A stretch of 64,000 nt of DNA, taken from positions 1,979,053-2,043,052 of the forward strand of contig NW_006921534.1 in assembly GCF_000340215.1 (NCBI RefSeq), read 5' to 3'. The notes beneath the pieces are model-generated. The model did no database searches, was not told the DNA's origin, and saw only the letters and a program-made list of their open reading frames with translations. The position numbers and the translations under genes were made by a program. This document shows positions 61,878 to 64,000 of the stretch, one piece after another (position 1 is the first letter of the stretch; every line of letters begins with the position of its first letter). Source of the DNA: Pseudocercospora fijiensis CIRAD86 (taxonomy: Eukaryota > Ascomycota > Dothideomycetes > Mycosphaerellales > Mycosphaerellaceae).

Positions 61878-63047
61878 ATCATGTTACTGCTACTGCTCCA
61901 AGGAAGAAGCTGCAATGGCCGCTTAAAGGATTGGCTGGCAGGAGCCCTGCGCGCCGATGAATGCAACACGTCTCCGTCAGTGTCGGCCGCTATGCATCGA
62001 TGGGTGATAAAGTGGTCGTGGTCGCCCTCCAGGTGGTGTGTTGTTGATGGTTCTGCTCATTTTCCAAGCTGTCATAGCGAAATCTTAAGTAAGCTTACCT
62101 TGGCGACCACGTGCGTCGGATGATCGGCCGGAACGAGTGCGTAGCGTCGCCGCATCGATACTTCCCTGCTCTCTTCTCTTTTCTCTACTCGTTCATCAAC
62201 CACCCGCATCCAAAGACAACATCGAAGGATGCCGTGAGATGTCTGGTACAGACTGGGTCTGGATCTGCTGCCCTGCATCTCAACCTGACCTGGCGGCTTG
62301 TCTGATGAGAGGCAGACACGAACGCACGATCCAAAAACTCGGCTACGGCGATCAAGGCGCAGCGCAAGTCATGCTCGGAACATTGCTGGACGCCTCATGG
62401 TCGGGCTATTTTCTCGCTTCATGAATATCGAGGACACTTTTGGCTTGGTCGAAACTATGATACGTACCTCGCTAATAGAAGCCTTGTGCTCGGGAAGACC
62501 GTGAAAACTGCTGCGAATGCGAAACGAGATCGAATCTCGCTTCAACAGATGCATTGCCCACTGCGGCTTCATGGGCGCGCTATGGGAGCTCCTTGAAGCT
62601 TTGTGCCTAGCCATGCAACATACATGCATGCCATCAGCGCTATGCAACCCTTGCAGCTAGCTCTGACCCTCCAATTCGCTACACTGCGACCTCACGAAGA
62701 AAGCTGAATCTTTTTTATAGGCTAGTCTCGTGATGACCTGAGAGTGTTTCTCGAGGTACCATAGTCCGGCAATATCCGGTTGGATCGCTGCAGCAGCCAT
62801 GTGTTCAGCGTTGTGTGGTACAGGACACAAAAGTGCAAAAGAGGTGCTGACAGCCGGGCTATTAATGGCGAGTACGAGCTGGTCACCACTCTTCACGAAA
62901 GTTGGTACGTTTTCTGCATTATTACTGACCAGTGCGTTGACCTCGCCATTACTCTTGATGGTATCGCAACCGGTAGGAGAGATCTAAGGCTGGACTTTCT
63001 ATACTCTTGTATCGATATAATTCAACATAGATTCCCCTCCCTCAAGA
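61878..63047. other. Divergent intergenic region, CEM1 and lectin genes
   Basis: About 1.2 kb with no supported gene. The frames in it have no recognisable features. It holds both promoters. Confidence 0.45.
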
Positions 63048-64000
63048 ATGGAGTCTCTCCCACCGCGATTTTCCGAAAGCGGCACTGCCATACCGCGATT
63101 CACAGAAAACTTGTGAGTGACTTCCTCTGCCACACTGTCCCCATTGGAGGCATGAATCGGAGGAGTAGAGCAGTCGAGCATTCGACCGGCTCGATGGATC
63201 TTCGTTCGCATTTTCAACAGTCGGATGCTGACAAGCAAGTCAGTAATGCCTCGCCACCTTATCAACAGTATCAGAACTTCGAAGGAGAGCAAACGGGAGT
63301 ACATCAGGATGGTCAGACACAAGAAGGGACAGTGGTGGGAAGCCGTCGATTATCGGATAAAGAGCGACCATACTCGCCCTCGGAATTAGTGTCGCCGATG
63401 CCAGAGACTTACCGATCTGACAATGAAGAGAAAGAAGTGGTGATACCACCAGCACAGCCGGAGGCATATCAGCGGCCTGAGGAAAGACTTCAAAAACGAC
63501 GGAGGATATGCGGCATTCCGCTGATTTGGTTCTTGATTGCGTTGGCCGCGATCATAATCCTGGCCATCGCACTCGGCGTAGGGTTAGGTGTAGGCCTGAA
63601 TAATGATAAGTATGTAAGGGTCGCATGGCAGCTGCTGTCAAGCATCTGACATTGCTACAGCTCTTCAGATTCGGACGATGATACCCAAGTCAATACTGAC
63701 TACCTCATCGGAGGCGCTATCAGTCCGCAGTATTACACCACATCTGGCGCGTTCAATGGATCTGGCATCGCTTTGGCCCAGCAGTCCTTCAGTCGGGAAC
63801 TGCAAGACGGAAATCAAGGCAGTCTCGTGATGTACTTTCAGCACTGGAAAGGTGAAATCAGGTATAAGCAGTTGAGCAATGATGGTTCCTGGCTCGGAGG
63901 CGACTATTCCACAGTTGTGGCGCAAGACGCGAAGAATAGCACGCCACTATCAGCTGTTTCATACGTTCTCAACGATTCCAGCACGTGGCATGTCTTCTAT
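63048..64000 (+). CDS. Membrane-anchored fucose-specific-lectin-like protein (5' part)
   Basis: Three exons are visible: 63048-63112, about 63163-63609 and 63661 to beyond the window end. Exon 1 encodes MESLPPRFSESGTAIPRF; the first intron has a GTGAGT donor and either of two acceptors 3 nt apart (after 63162 or 63165). The second, 51-nt intron joins GLNND to NSSDSDDDTQVNTDY. Residues up to about 130 are polar and cytosolic-like, followed by IPLIWFLIALAAIIILAIAL, a single membrane anchor, giving a type II topology. Outside, SLVMYFQHWKGEIRYKQLSN, GSWLGG, KNSTPLSAVSYVLN and STWHVFY match blades of the AAL-type beta-propeller that binds fucose. Roughly one to two blades are present; the rest is cut off by the window end. 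Confidence 0.83.

Overview
The window is nuclear DNA of a filamentous ascomycete (Pezizomycotina; several protein families suggest Dothideomycetes, but I cannot name the species). The evidence is short spliceosomal introns, most of 50-130 nt and with GTAAGT/GTGAGT-like donors, a fungal gene repertoire, and one transposon carrying the C-to-T/G-to-A scars of repeat-induced point mutation (RIP). I support 25 protein-coding genes (one with a premature stop, one cut by the window end) plus one dead DNA transposon. I saw no rRNA, tRNA or CRISPR.

Layout. 0.3-16.8 kb: secreted PAN-like protein, ZIP zinc/iron transporter, ankyrin protein, MDR-type oxidoreductase, flavin-reductase-like protein, an Ada-type DNA methylation-damage sensor lacking the methyltransferase catalytic domain, HAD phosphatase, F-box/2EXR-like protein, dynactin subunit 6 and a bZIP factor. 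18-23 kb: leucine-rich-repeat protein, a second F-box-like protein and an aminoglycoside-phosphotransferase-like kinase gene interrupted by one TGA. 23.2-29.2 kb: gene-poor, holding a 3,483-bp Mutator-like element (MULE) with 43-bp inverted ends, a 9-bp target duplication and a transposase frame of about 990 codons broken only by stop codons. 29-38 kb: a large disordered orphan, an OB-fold-like protein, an Apd1-type Fe-S protein and a Pho80/Pcl-type cyclin. 38.2-41.8 kb: long gene-free stretch rich in simple repeats, including a strong G-quadruplex candidate. 41.8-49.3 kb: TPR-SET methyltransferase, ESCRT-III subunit Vps60, a 77-residue protein and poly(A)-binding protein. 50-64 kb: type-B carboxylesterase, STAND-like N-domain/ankyrin protein, Ecl1-type life-span factor, NiCoT nickel/cobalt transporter, mitochondrial ketoacyl-ACP synthase and a membrane-anchored fucose-lectin-like protein.

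The genes do not form an obvious pathway cluster. Most are housekeeping or stress functions transcribed singly, several from shared divergent promoters (22.1, 34.2-34.7, 46.1-46.9 and 51.9-52.4 kb). The most informative parts are the freshly RIP-killed MULE, the truncated Ada architecture, the nonsense-interrupted kinase, and exon structures that a simple ORF scan gets wrong (HAD, Ecl1, Vps60, 77-aa gene, lectin, flavin reductase).
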